From Clostridia bacterium (GTDB lineage Bacteria; Bacillota; Clostridia; Christensenellales; CAG-138): a stretch of DNA of 58,440 bases. The stretch spans positions 1 through 58,440 of the forward strand of contig JAEDIC010000012.1 of assembly GCA_016292635.1 (NCBI GenBank), read 5' to 3'. Shown here piece after piece: positions 40,901 through 48,859 of this stretch (its first letter is position 1; each line of letters starts with the position of its first letter). The notes below the pieces were generated by a model, which worked only from the letters and a program-made list of their open reading frames with translations, was not told where the DNA came from and ran no database searches. Both the position numbers and the translations under genes were made by a program.

Positions 40901-41696
40901 ATGCATATACGCAGGCGGCGGTCTAGCGGTAATACTGTTTGCATCCCTTTATAAGCGGTATCGTGAATACCTCTGCTTCCGGGATTCGGAAAACCCGCAG
41001 GAGCGGGAAGCTGTAGGGAACTTTAAGAGGAATACCATACTTACGCTGCTGTGGTGCTGTGTATTCTATATCGCAGTGCCGGTGGCAATATATATCGCCA
41101 GCTATATACCTTATATGCTCTGCGAAAATCCATATGACCTTTCCGGCATATGGGGCGTGCAGGAGTTTATGTTCAGCTATCATAGCGGGCTTACTGTCAC
41201 CCATCCATATCAGTCCTCCTGGTGGCAGTGGCCGCTGAACCTGAGGCCGGTGTGGTATTTCATAAACTATAACCTGCCCGATGGCATGAGCTCTACCATA
41301 TCCGCGTTTGGCAACCCCGCCGTGTGGTGGGTATGCTCTGCTGGTGCCGTGGCGCTGATGTTGCGTATGCTCAGCCGAAAGTATAAAGGCAATAACGGCA
41401 CTTTTGTATTACTTATTGGGCTAGGGGCAAACTATCTCCCATGGGTACTGGTGAGCCGCTGCACCTTTGCCTATCACTTTTTTGCAAGCGTTCCCTTCAT
41501 AATACTGCTTACTCTTTACCTTCTCATGGATATTGAGGAGCGCAGGCCGGAGCTGAAGTGGATAAAGTGGGCATGGCTGGCAGTTGCCGTTGTGCTGTTT
41601 GCGGTGTATTATCCCGTGATATCCGGCGTATCCGCACCCACGTCTTACATAAAAGCGCTGGAGCTGCTGCCGGGATGGGACTTCCTGGGATATTGA
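37977..41696 (+). CDS. tripartite membrane glycosyltransferase with two GT-C modules
   Basis: A 1239-residue envelope protein of at least three parts. Residues 1-24 are a signal peptide; 25-175 form a carbohydrate-binding-like beta domain (ADFSEVYSDGIPSGWYTEAW), followed by a membrane anchor near 202. Residues 245-640 are a GT-C type multi-pass module (FFADYPPGYMYVLW near 298, GGWGQVDQIL near 378) like GT87 or GPI mannosyltransferases. Residues 690-810 are a second exported beta region (NYWLGSRESGAAEIFFDG). From about 820 follows a protein O-mannosyltransferase-like (GT39) module with FDELYHGR (827 on) and ENSHPPLGK. Both modules should use polyprenyl-phosphate sugars outside the cell. gtrA directly follows, consistent with supply of the lipid-linked donor. 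The genes sit between yraN and yifB, normally neighbours. Confidence 0.88.
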   Translation: MRKFVAAVFALILMAAPFGMAFADEVLHIENADFSEVYSDGIPSGWYTEAWYDEGGEYTMETVRLNGASCLHIVSLQDNDVRLCKEIEVEGNSLYRISCQVKTEGIEYGGGANISVVNTFAASEPVFEAEDWTYIEMIGRTDKRMDSMVVCLRVGGYGSLSMGEAWFKDFAVTKLDDAPQGAAVQDISIIDSSDNGDNGGGAMSRLPIGGMLLAVIGTAVAGIVCYRKFILPKYDMQDMADTSDSGNTAALLLLLSAFCIRCALSIIFYGHSTDINCFMAWAHYLAEGGPGVFYTSEFFADYPPGYMYVLWLVGSISKLLNLAYSSTAHILLIKMPAILADLAAAYIVYRIASKRHSLPASHALMAMVAFNPAMAFISGGWGQVDQILTLLLLLVIYLFDEDRLELAGLAYGVAIITKPQALMAGPLLAAAYFARVYRGGWKYLLRTVASVIAAVAAIFLLTLPFKGSQEPLWFLEKIMGTATSYPYASVEAFNAMALLGGNWVSVDSRLLGLTYGTWGSIMIALSCGVGIWLYLKAKKQKGCLALCMALMLAAIFTFGQYMHERYVFPVLMLIMIAFLYYGDRRLMVSYTAFTCSLLLNTIAAFVITGRVDLRGNAYDLITLMGSVMTVAAFVHLFGACLDILTDRVKYPAFIEGEKDAGEFILKKSEPMPRFAKKDRLYCFGLTLVYGVIALLNLGTTVAPENYWLGSRESGAAEIFFDGQADISEIWVFGGIEEGGARLEFDSGETVEYKQYNGDMFRWETLNDKDITASSVTIMVDYGHIWLNEIAFFDENGELIPAYSESAPQLVDEQDTVPEFPSYMNGMYFDELYHGRTAYEHLNGIDPYENSHPPLGKVFIMLGIAVFGMNAFGWRIVGTLLGIAMVPIMYAFARRLLKNSEYALVGAGLFAFDFMHFTQTRIATIDVYGVFFIILMYHFMYQYYCMNFHTDGLKATLKPLGIAGLFFGLGAASKWICIYAGGGLAVILFASLYKRYREYLCFRDSENPQEREAVGNFKRNTILTLLWCCVFYIAVPVAIYIASYIPYMLCENPYDLSGIWGVQEFMFSYHSGLTVTHPYQSSWWQWPLNLRPVWYFINYNLPDGMSSTISAFGNPAVWWVCSAGAVALMLRMLSRKYKGNNGTFVLLIGLGANYLPWVLVSRCTFAYHFFASVPFIILLTLYLLMDIEERRPELKWIKWAWLAVAVVLFAVYYPVISGVSAPTSYIKALELLPGWDFLGY

Positions 41697-41717
41697 TAAA
41701 ACATGGAGAAAGGCAAA

Positions 41718-42116
41718 ATGAAGGAAGTAAAGCAAAGCTTTAGACAGCTGATCAAATTCGGAGCGGTGGGCGTTATGAACACCGCTGTGGATTTTGTGGC
41801 ATATCAGCTGCTTACTTTGATTGGCGTAAATTTTGCCGTGGCCCAGTGCGTATCCTACAGCTGCGGCATACTGAACAGCTATCTTTTTAACAGCTTCTGG
41901 ACATTCAAAGAAGAAGCAAAGCATAAAGGAAAGGAAATTGTATCCTTTATTGCGGTAAATCTCGTATCTTTAAGCATATCTGTAGCGCTGCTGAAGGTAT
42001 GCTACGATGTTTTGGGCATCGAGAGCAACCTTATCAGCAAGGCGCTGGTAACCCCCGTGGTCATGGCCATCAATTTTATAGGAACAAAGCTTCTGGTTTT
42101 TAAAAAAACAAAATAA
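41718..42116 (+). CDS. GtrA-family membrane protein (polyprenyl-sugar flippase-like)
   Basis: A 132-residue protein with four membrane helices: LIKFGAVGVMNTAVDFVAYQLL, VAQCVSYSCGILNSYLFNSFWTF, IAVNLVSLSISVALL and VVMAINFIGTKLLVF. GtrA proteins are thought to flip undecaprenyl-phosphate sugars for wall or O-antigen decoration. The ATG at 41718 follows GAAAGG; an ATG at 41703 has no ribosome site. It starts 21 nt after the giant glycosyltransferase, supporting joint function. Confidence 0.93.
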   Translation: MKEVKQSFRQLIKFGAVGVMNTAVDFVAYQLLTLIGVNFAVAQCVSYSCGILNSYLFNSFWTFKEEAKHKGKEIVSFIAVNLVSLSISVALLKVCYDVLGIESNLISKALVTPVVMAINFIGTKLLVFKKTK

Positions 42117-42137
42117 TCATATCCGGAGGAACAGCCC

Positions 42138-43664
42138 ATGATTGCTAAGATCAAGAGCTACGGACTGTACGGCCTGGACGGCTTCATGGTAACGGTGGAG
42201 GTGGACGTGAACAATGGACTCACCGCCTGCGATATTGTTGGGCTGCCCGATGCGGCTGTGCGGGAATCCCGGGAGCGTGTTCGCGCTGCCATAAAAAACA
42301 GCGGCTATACCTTTCCCATAGGGCGGGTGACCGTAAATCTTGCCCCGGCGGACAGAAAAAAAGAAGGCTCAATATATGACCTTCCCATAGCCCTGGGCAT
42401 ACTTGCTGCCACGGAGCAGATACCCCATGAGCTGCCGGAGTATGTTTACTTAGGCGAGCTGGCGCTGGATGGGTCAGTGAGGGGCATAAACGGCCTGTTG
42501 CCCATGGTGATAAGCGCCGCGGGCGAGGGGATGAATACCTTTATGGTGCCTGCGGACAATGCCCCGGAAACCAGCTATATCGACGGAGTCAATGCCTATG
42601 GAGTAAACAGCCTTAAGGAGGCTGCGGCATTCTTAAGGGGCGAGCTTTCAATTGGCCCGCAGGAAAAGCGCAAATGGAGCCCCAAGCGTATAAATTACAG
42701 CAGTGATTTTTCCGAGATAAAGGGCCAATATGCCGCAAAGCGTGCCGCAGAGATAGCGGCGGCGGGCGGACACAATATGCTGCTGGTGGGTACGCCTGGC
42801 TCAGGAAAAACGATGCTTGCCAAAAGTATGCCTTCAATACTGCCGGAGCTTACCTTTGAGGAAGCGCTGGAGATAACCAAAATACAATCCATTACCGGCG
42901 GCATGACGGGGGAGGATGGAATAGCGGCGGAACGTCCCTTCCGCTCGCCGCATCATTCCGCGTCTACCGCGGCGCTGGTGGGCGGCGGACAAAAGGCTAT
43001 GCCGGGAGAAATAAGCCTTGCCCACTTTGGGGTGCTGTTCCTGGATGAATTCCCGGAGTTTCAAAAGGATGTGCTGGAGGGGCTGCGTCAGCCCCTTGAG
43101 GATGGCGTGGTAAGCGTTACCCGGGCCAGCTTTAAGGCCACATACCCTGCGGATTTCATGCTTATAGCCGCAATGAACCCATGCCCCTGCGGATATTATG
43201 GGAGCCGTACCCAGGAATGCCGCTGCAAGCCATACGAGGTATCCCGCTACCGGGGCAGGATAAGCGGCCCCATGCTGGACAGGATAGATATGCACGTGGA
43301 GATGGCGGAGGTGGGATATTCGGACATCACATCAAAAAGTGCGGGGGAAAGCTCCGCCGCTATACGGGCAAGGGTGGACGCCGCCCGCAGCATACAGCGG
43401 CAGCGGTATAAGGATGAGGGGATAATATCCAACTCCCAACTCACCTCCCGCCTTGTGAAAAAATACTGTAAGATGGAAGAAAAGGCGGAGAATCTGATGA
43501 AACAGGCCTATACACGGCTTAATTTCAGCGCCCGTGCATATAACAGGATAATGAAGGTTGCCCGCACCATAGCAGACTTGGACGGCAGCGATATAATAAC
43601 CGCCGTTCACATGGCGGAGGCCATTCAATATCGCACGGTGGATAAAAAATACTGGGGAGATTAA
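42138..43664 (+). CDS. YifB/ComM-family Mg-chelatase-like AAA ATPase
   Basis: A 508-residue protein: N-terminal Lon-protease-like ChlI domain (FMVTVEVDVNNGLTACDIVGLPDAAVRESRERVRAA), a central AAA core with Walker A VGTPGSGKTMLAKSMPS and Walker B VLFLDEFPEF, and a C-terminal domain including the zinc-like CPCGYYGSRTQECRCKPYE motif. ComM helps branch migration during natural transformation in Gram-negatives. Here it pairs with dprA (3-nt gap), fitting a DNA-uptake role. GGAGG precedes the ATG. Confidence 0.95.
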   Translation: MIAKIKSYGLYGLDGFMVTVEVDVNNGLTACDIVGLPDAAVRESRERVRAAIKNSGYTFPIGRVTVNLAPADRKKEGSIYDLPIALGILAATEQIPHELPEYVYLGELALDGSVRGINGLLPMVISAAGEGMNTFMVPADNAPETSYIDGVNAYGVNSLKEAAAFLRGELSIGPQEKRKWSPKRINYSSDFSEIKGQYAAKRAAEIAAAGGHNMLLVGTPGSGKTMLAKSMPSILPELTFEEALEITKIQSITGGMTGEDGIAAERPFRSPHHSASTAALVGGGQKAMPGEISLAHFGVLFLDEFPEFQKDVLEGLRQPLEDGVVSVTRASFKATYPADFMLIAAMNPCPCGYYGSRTQECRCKPYEVSRYRGRISGPMLDRIDMHVEMAEVGYSDITSKSAGESSAAIRARVDAARSIQRQRYKDEGIISNSQLTSRLVKKYCKMEEKAENLMKQAYTRLNFSARAYNRIMKVARTIADLDGSDIITAVHMAEAIQYRTVDKKYWGD

Positions 43665-43667
43665 GCT

Positions 43668-44771
43668 ATGGACAGGGAGAGAAGATATAAGCTGTGGCTG
43701 GCATTTGCCTTGGGCGACAGGATAAAGCGCCAAAACAGCCTACTGGAGGAATACGGGAGCGCAGAGGCTGTGTTTCATGCGGCAAAGGCCGGGAAGATAC
43801 AGCAGCTTATCCGTGGAGATGACATACTTATCCCCTTGCTTAAAAATAAGGCGGAGGAGTCATATATAGACAGATGCCTCGCCTACCTTGAAAAGCATAA
43901 GATAGACACGGTGCTTATGGATGATGCGAATTATCCTTTGTTGCTCAGGGAAATAACCATGCCTCCTATGTTACTGTATGTTAAGGGCAGACTGCCCGAG
44001 CGAATAGACCTTCCCATTGCGGTAATAGGTTCCCGTGACTGCTCCCAATACGGCGCAAATATTGCCGCCTCCATTTCCGGGGAGCTTGCGGCCTGCGGCG
44101 TGTGTGTGGTATCCGGCCTTGCCCGCGGCATAGACTGCACCTCCGCTGAGGCGGCGCTGGACAACGCCCCGAAGGACAGCTTCCCAACGGTGGCGGTGCT
44201 GGGCAGCGGGGTGGATGTGTTTTACCCCGCTGAAAACAGGCGGCTGTATGACAGAATTTGCGAGAGGGGCGCTGTTATCTCGGAATTTCCGCCCGGAACA
44301 TCCCCGGAAAGATTTAATTTTCCCCGGCGAAACAGGATAATATCCGGAATGTCCAAGGGAGTGCTGGTTGTTGAGGCCGCAAAGAAAAGCGGCACCCGCA
44401 TAACCGTTGACTATGCCCTTGAACAGGGGAGGGATGTTTTTGCCGTGCCGGGGCGAATAACCGACGAGACCTGTCAGGGCACAAATGAAATGATAAGGGA
44501 CGGCATAGCCAAGCTTGTAAACGAGGCGGAGGATGTGCTGGTGGAATACGGCGTCAGGGCAGCGGCGAGAAAAAAGGCCGAGGATATAGATATTTTCGCC
44601 CTTTCCGTGGAGGAGGCGCTGATAGTAAAGCTGCTTAAAGCCCGGGAAAGAACGGTGGATGAGCTTATAGAAATGACCGGCATGGATACCGGCATATTAA
44701 ATTCCACCTTGACAGGGATGGAAATTTCGGGAATAATTAAGCAATCGCCCGGAAGATTATATTCATTATAA
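43668..44771 (+). CDS. dprA: DNA processing protein DprA
   Basis: A 367-residue DNA-uptake factor that loads RecA onto incoming single strands. SAM-like N-terminal helices, a Rossmann-like core with AVIGSRDCSQYG, VVSGLARGIDCTS, VLGSGVDVFYPAENR and the strong FPRRNRIISGMSKGVLVVEAA, then a C-terminal winged helix (DELIEMTGMDTGILNSTLTGMEISG). Follows yifB by 3 nt. About 70 nt separate it from topA. Confidence 0.97.
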   Translation: MDRERRYKLWLAFALGDRIKRQNSLLEEYGSAEAVFHAAKAGKIQQLIRGDDILIPLLKNKAEESYIDRCLAYLEKHKIDTVLMDDANYPLLLREITMPPMLLYVKGRLPERIDLPIAVIGSRDCSQYGANIAASISGELAACGVCVVSGLARGIDCTSAEAALDNAPKDSFPTVAVLGSGVDVFYPAENRRLYDRICERGAVISEFPPGTSPERFNFPRRNRIISGMSKGVLVVEAAKKSGTRITVDYALEQGRDVFAVPGRITDETCQGTNEMIRDGIAKLVNEAEDVLVEYGVRAAARKKAEDIDIFALSVEEALIVKLLKARERTVDELIEMTGMDTGILNSTLTGMEISGIIKQSPGRLYSL

Positions 44772-44844
44772 ATGGATATGACCTATACGGGTCAGGTCAG
44801 GCGAAAAAGGAGCGCCTGAACCATGTTTGCGCGGAGGTGGTAAT

Positions 44845-46938
44845 ATGTCAGAAATGCTGGTAATCGTCGAGTCCCCGGCCAAGGCGAAGACCATAGGAAA
44901 ATTTCTTGGCAGTAAATATAAGGTGGTGGCGTCCAACGGCCATGTGAGGGATTTGCCCAAAAGTCAGCTTGGCGTGGATATTGAAAAGAACTTTGAGCCC
45001 AAGTATATTACCCTTAGGGGCAGGGGCGACGTTCTGGATACCATACGGAAAGAAGCAAAGAACGCAAAAAAGGTCTATCTTGCAACCGACCCTGATATGG
45101 AGGGGGAAGCCATATCCTGGCATCTTGCCCATATACTCAAGATGGACGCAAACTCCCCCTGCAGAATAGTGTTTAATGAGATAACCGCAAACACCGTAAA
45201 GAAGTCCGTAAAGACCCCCCGGGCCATAGACATGGACCTTGTGGATGCTCAACAGGCGAGGCGTGTGCTGGATAGGCTTGTGGGCTATAAGATCAGCCCC
45301 ATACTCTGGGCAAAGGTTCGCCGGGGTCTATCCGCAGGTCGCGTACAATCCGTGGCCACCCGCATAATATGCGACCGTGAGCAGGAGATAATGGACTTTA
45401 TCCCTGAGGAGTTCTGGACCATAGCCGCAAAGCTCAGGATAAAGGGCGCCCGCAAAGCGGTGGAAGCCCGCTTTTACGGCATTGACGGCAAAAAGACTGA
45501 TATAAAGAGCGAAAGCAGCGCAAATGAGATAATCGCCCGCTCCGGCAGCGAGTTTGCAGTAACCGATGTTAAGGTGAGCGAAAAAAGCCGCCACGCTCCG
45601 GCTCCGTTTACCACCAGCAGTATGCAGCAGGAGGCCTCCCGCAAGCTGGGCTTTACCACAAAGCTCACCATGATGATCGCCCAGCAGCTATATGAAGGCG
45701 TGGAGATTCAGGGCAAGGGTACCACCGGCCTTATCACCTATATCCGTACCGACTCGGTCCGCATATCCGACGAGGCGCAGCAGCAGGCTCTGGAGCATAT
45801 AAAAAACCAATACGGCGCGGAATACGCTCCCGCCAAGCCCAATGTATATAAGGGCCGCAAGGGAGCTCAGGATGCCCATGAGGCCATTAGACCCGCCTAT
45901 ATAGATCTTACTCCTCAGGCAGTAAAGACTTCATTGAACGCCAGCCAGTATAAGCTGTATAAGCTGATATACGAGCGCTTTGTGGCCAGCCAGATGTCAG
46001 AGGCAAAGTTTGAGACCACATCGGTAACTCTGGATGCCAACGGCTGTACTTATAAGGCGTCCGGCACAAAGACGCTGTTCCCGGGCTATACCGCAGTATA
46101 TACCGAGGGCAGAGATGACGACGCCGAGGCGGAGACTGCCCTGCCCGCCATTAAAACCGGCGACAGCTTTAAGGCGGACAGCGTGGAGGCGGAGCAGCAT
46201 TTTACTCAGGCGCCCCCAAGGTATACCGAAGCCTCTCTTGTGAAGCTGCTGGAGGAAAAGGGCATAGGCCGCCCCAGCACATACGCTCCCACCATTTCCA
46301 CCATAATCGAGCGTGGATATGTTCGCAGGGATAAGAAACAGCTTATCCCCACGGAACTGGGTTTTGTGGTTACCCGCATAATGAAGGAAAACTTCCGGGA
46401 TATAGTGGATGTGAAGTTTACCGCCGATATGGAAAGCAAGCTGGACCTTATAAAGGACGGCGAGCAGGAGTGGAGCAGCGTAATAAAGGATTTCTACGGC
46501 CCCTTTAAAGACACCCTTGACAAGGCCTCCGAAAGCATAGAAAAGGTAGTTATCCCCGATGAGGAATCCGATGTGCCCTGCGAAAAGTGCGGTGCGATGA
46601 TGGTATACAAGATGGGGCGCTTCGGCAAGTTCCTTGCCTGCCCAAATTTCCCGGAATGCCGCAATACAAAGGCCATAGTTGAGAAGATAGACGTACCATG
46701 CCCGGTATGCGGTGCTGATATAATAAAGCGCAAGTCCAAGAGGGGAAAGGTATTCTACGGCTGCGAAAGGTATCCAGAGTGCAGCTTTGTATCATGGGAT
46801 AAGCCCGCAAAGGAAAAGTGTCCCAAGTGCGGCGGCATGATGGTGCATAGAATGGGCCGCAGCGGCGGCTATACTGCCTGCACCGCCGAAGGATGCGGCT
46901 ATGTGTCCAGACCGGAAAAGAAGGAGAACAAGGAATGA
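44845..46938 (+). CDS. topA: DNA topoisomerase I
   Basis: A 697-residue type IA topoisomerase relaxing negative supercoils. TOPRIM domain at the N-terminus (VIVESPAKAKTIGKFLG, ATDPDMEGEAISWHLA), active-site Tyr299 in TYIRTDSVRIS with Arg301, RPSTYAPTISTIIERGY, and three C-terminal four-cysteine zinc modules (CEKCGAMMVYKMGRFGKFLAC, CPVCGADIIKRKS, CPKCGGMMVHRMGRSGGY). ATG 44845 follows GGAGGTGG. Its stop overlaps trmFO (ATGA). Confidence 0.98.
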   Translation: MSEMLVIVESPAKAKTIGKFLGSKYKVVASNGHVRDLPKSQLGVDIEKNFEPKYITLRGRGDVLDTIRKEAKNAKKVYLATDPDMEGEAISWHLAHILKMDANSPCRIVFNEITANTVKKSVKTPRAIDMDLVDAQQARRVLDRLVGYKISPILWAKVRRGLSAGRVQSVATRIICDREQEIMDFIPEEFWTIAAKLRIKGARKAVEARFYGIDGKKTDIKSESSANEIIARSGSEFAVTDVKVSEKSRHAPAPFTTSSMQQEASRKLGFTTKLTMMIAQQLYEGVEIQGKGTTGLITYIRTDSVRISDEAQQQALEHIKNQYGAEYAPAKPNVYKGRKGAQDAHEAIRPAYIDLTPQAVKTSLNASQYKLYKLIYERFVASQMSEAKFETTSVTLDANGCTYKASGTKTLFPGYTAVYTEGRDDDAEAETALPAIKTGDSFKADSVEAEQHFTQAPPRYTEASLVKLLEEKGIGRPSTYAPTISTIIERGYVRRDKKQLIPTELGFVVTRIMKENFRDIVDVKFTADMESKLDLIKDGEQEWSSVIKDFYGPFKDTLDKASESIEKVVIPDEESDVPCEKCGAMMVYKMGRFGKFLACPNFPECRNTKAIVEKIDVPCPVCGADIIKRKSKRGKVFYGCERYPECSFVSWDKPAKEKCPKCGGMMVHRMGRSGGYTACTAEGCGYVSRPEKKENKE

Positions 46939-48236
46939 CCCACAAAGCCAAGGTCATAGGCGCAGGCCTTGCGGGCAGCGAGGCCGCATGGCAGCTTGCA
47001 AACAGGGGTATAGACGTGGAACTTTACGAGATGAAGCCCCTGCGCCGTTCTCCCGCCCATCACAGGGACAGCTTTGCCGAGCTTGTGTGCTCAAATTCCC
47101 TCCGTTCAGATCGCCTGCAAAACGGCGCGGGCCTTATGAAGGAGGAGATGCGTAGACTGGGCTCCCTTATAATGGAATGCGCCGATGCCTGCCGGGTACC
47201 TGCCGGCGGCGCCCTTGCGGTGGATCGTGAGGGCTTTACAGAGACGGTTACCGATAGAATAAAGAGCCATCCCAACATAACCGTCATCCATGAGGAGATG
47301 GATTCAATACCGGAAAGCCCTGCCATAGTTGCCACAGGCCCCCTTACAGACGGCGCGCTGTATAACGCCATAGAGGAGTTCTTTGGCGTAAGCCTGCATT
47401 TTTACGATGCGGCGGCTCCCGTGGTCAGGGCGGATTCTCTGAATATGGATAAGGTGTTCCGCGCGTCAAGATATGAGCGAGGTAGCGATTATCTCAATTG
47501 CCCCATGACGAGGGATGAATATTTCACCTTTGTCCATGAGCTTATCAAAGCCGAGACCGCTCCATTGAAGGAATTTGAAACGCCAAGGGTGTTTGAAGGC
47601 TGTATGCCTGTTGAGGTAATGGCAAAGCGGGGGGACATGACCCTTGCCTTTGGCCCCCTGAAGCCTGTTGGCCTTAGGGATGAGCGCATGGAAGTAAAGC
47701 CCTTTGCGGTGGTTCAACTCAGACAGGATGATGCGGAAGGCACGCTTTATAATATCGTAGGCTTCCAGACCAATCTTAAATTCCAGGAGCAGCGCCGTGT
47801 ATTTGGCCTGATTCCCGGCCTTGAAAACGCGGAATATGCAAGATACGGCGTTATGCACCGCAATACCTTCATAAATTCCCCCGGCAGACTGGATTGGCGC
47901 TACAGCGTAAAAGATACCCCGGGCCTGTATTTTGCAGGGCAGATGACCGGCGTTGAAGGATACGTTGAAAGCGCGGGCAGCGGTCTTGTGGCGGGCATAA
48001 ACCTTGCCCATGAGCTGCAGGGAAAACCGCCGGTGGACTTCGGCAGGCAGACTGCTCTGGGTGCCATGGCCCATTATGTATCAGAATACTGCGGAAGCGA
48101 TTTTCAGCCAATGAATATAAATTTCGGCATAATGGACGGAATTGAGAACGCTCCCCGCAAAAAAGAGGAGCGCTATACCCTGATAGCCGAGAGGGCGCTT
48201 TCACAGATTGATGGCATAATATCGAACATGCTGTAA
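46935..48236 (+). CDS. trmFO: TrmFO, folate-dependent tRNA m5U54 methyltransferase
   Basis: A 433-residue flavoprotein that makes ribothymidine at U54 of tRNA from methylene-THF. FAD loop KVIGAGLAGSEAAWQLANRG, the conserved SFAELVCSNSLRSDRLQNGAGLMKEEM with the catalytic cysteine region, and GQMTGVEGYVESAGSGLVAGIN near the end. Overlaps topA by 4 nt, the usual topA-trmFO pair. The xerC/codV gene often found after it is missing. Confidence 0.96.
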   Translation: MTHKAKVIGAGLAGSEAAWQLANRGIDVELYEMKPLRRSPAHHRDSFAELVCSNSLRSDRLQNGAGLMKEEMRRLGSLIMECADACRVPAGGALAVDREGFTETVTDRIKSHPNITVIHEEMDSIPESPAIVATGPLTDGALYNAIEEFFGVSLHFYDAAAPVVRADSLNMDKVFRASRYERGSDYLNCPMTRDEYFTFVHELIKAETAPLKEFETPRVFEGCMPVEVMAKRGDMTLAFGPLKPVGLRDERMEVKPFAVVQLRQDDAEGTLYNIVGFQTNLKFQEQRRVFGLIPGLENAEYARYGVMHRNTFINSPGRLDWRYSVKDTPGLYFAGQMTGVEGYVESAGSGLVAGINLAHELQGKPPVDFGRQTALGAMAHYVSEYCGSDFQPMNINFGIMDGIENAPRKKEERYTLIAERALSQIDGIISNML

Positions 48237-48242
48237 ACATTA

Positions 48243-48271
48243 CGGCCCGTTTAACACCCGGGCCGGTTTTT
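48243..48271 (+). terminator. intrinsic terminator after trmFO
   Basis: CGGCCCG (48243-48249) and CGGGCCG (48259-48265) with a 9-nt loop, followed by GTTTTTG, 7 nt after the stop. Confidence 0.82.
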
Positions 48272-48321
48272 GTGGTAAGCTATATATTGAAAAAATGATT
48301 ACCGAGAGGTGTTGCAACGAT

Positions 48322-48855
48322 ATGTCACTTAAAGGCACAACCATAGTAGCGGTAAGAAGAAACGGCAAATGCGCCGTTGCGGGCGACGGCCAGGTAACCA
48401 TGGGCGAAAAAACCATCATGAAAGGCACCGCCAAAAAGGTGCGCAGGCTGTATAACGGCAAGGTGGTGGTTGGATTCGCAGGCTCCGTGGCGGATGCCTT
48501 TTCCCTTTGCGAGAAATTTGAGGCAAAGCTTACCCAGTATAGCGGCGGGCTGAAGAAGGCCGCCGTGTCCCTTGCCCAGGATTGGCGCAGCGATAAGGCC
48601 CTGCGTCAGCTGGAGGCCATGCTTATTGCGGCAAATGAAGAGGAACTGTTGGTAATATCCGGCACTGGCGAGGTGATAGATCCGGATGACGGCATAGCGG
48701 CAATAGGCTCCGGCGGCATGTACGCTATGGCGGCCGCAAAGGCAATGCTTGAGAATACAGACCTTGAGGCCAAGGAAATCGCCGAAAAGGCCATACGCAT
48801 AGCATCAGAGATATGCGTATTCACAAACGGAAATATAACTCTGGAGGAAGTGTAG
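48322..48855 (+). CDS. hslV: ATP-dependent protease peptidase subunit HslV
   Basis: A 177-residue proteasome-like peptidase forming double hexamers capped by HslU. The catalytic Thr is the first residue of TTIVAVRRNGKCAVAGDGQVT after removal of a five-residue leader (MSLKG, then Thr6). GFAGSVADAFSLCEKFEAKL and the C-terminal IASEICVFTNGNI are standard. This retains Thr, unlike the Ser of Bacillus CodW. The start at 48322 follows GAGAGGTG; an upstream in-frame ATG at 48295 overlaps that site. hslU starts 4 nt after the stop. Confidence 0.96.
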   Translation: MSLKGTTIVAVRRNGKCAVAGDGQVTMGEKTIMKGTAKKVRRLYNGKVVVGFAGSVADAFSLCEKFEAKLTQYSGGLKKAAVSLAQDWRSDKALRQLEAMLIAANEEELLVISGTGEVIDPDDGIAAIGSGGMYAMAAAKAMLENTDLEAKEIAEKAIRIASEICVFTNGNITLEEV

Positions 48856-48859
48856 CCCT

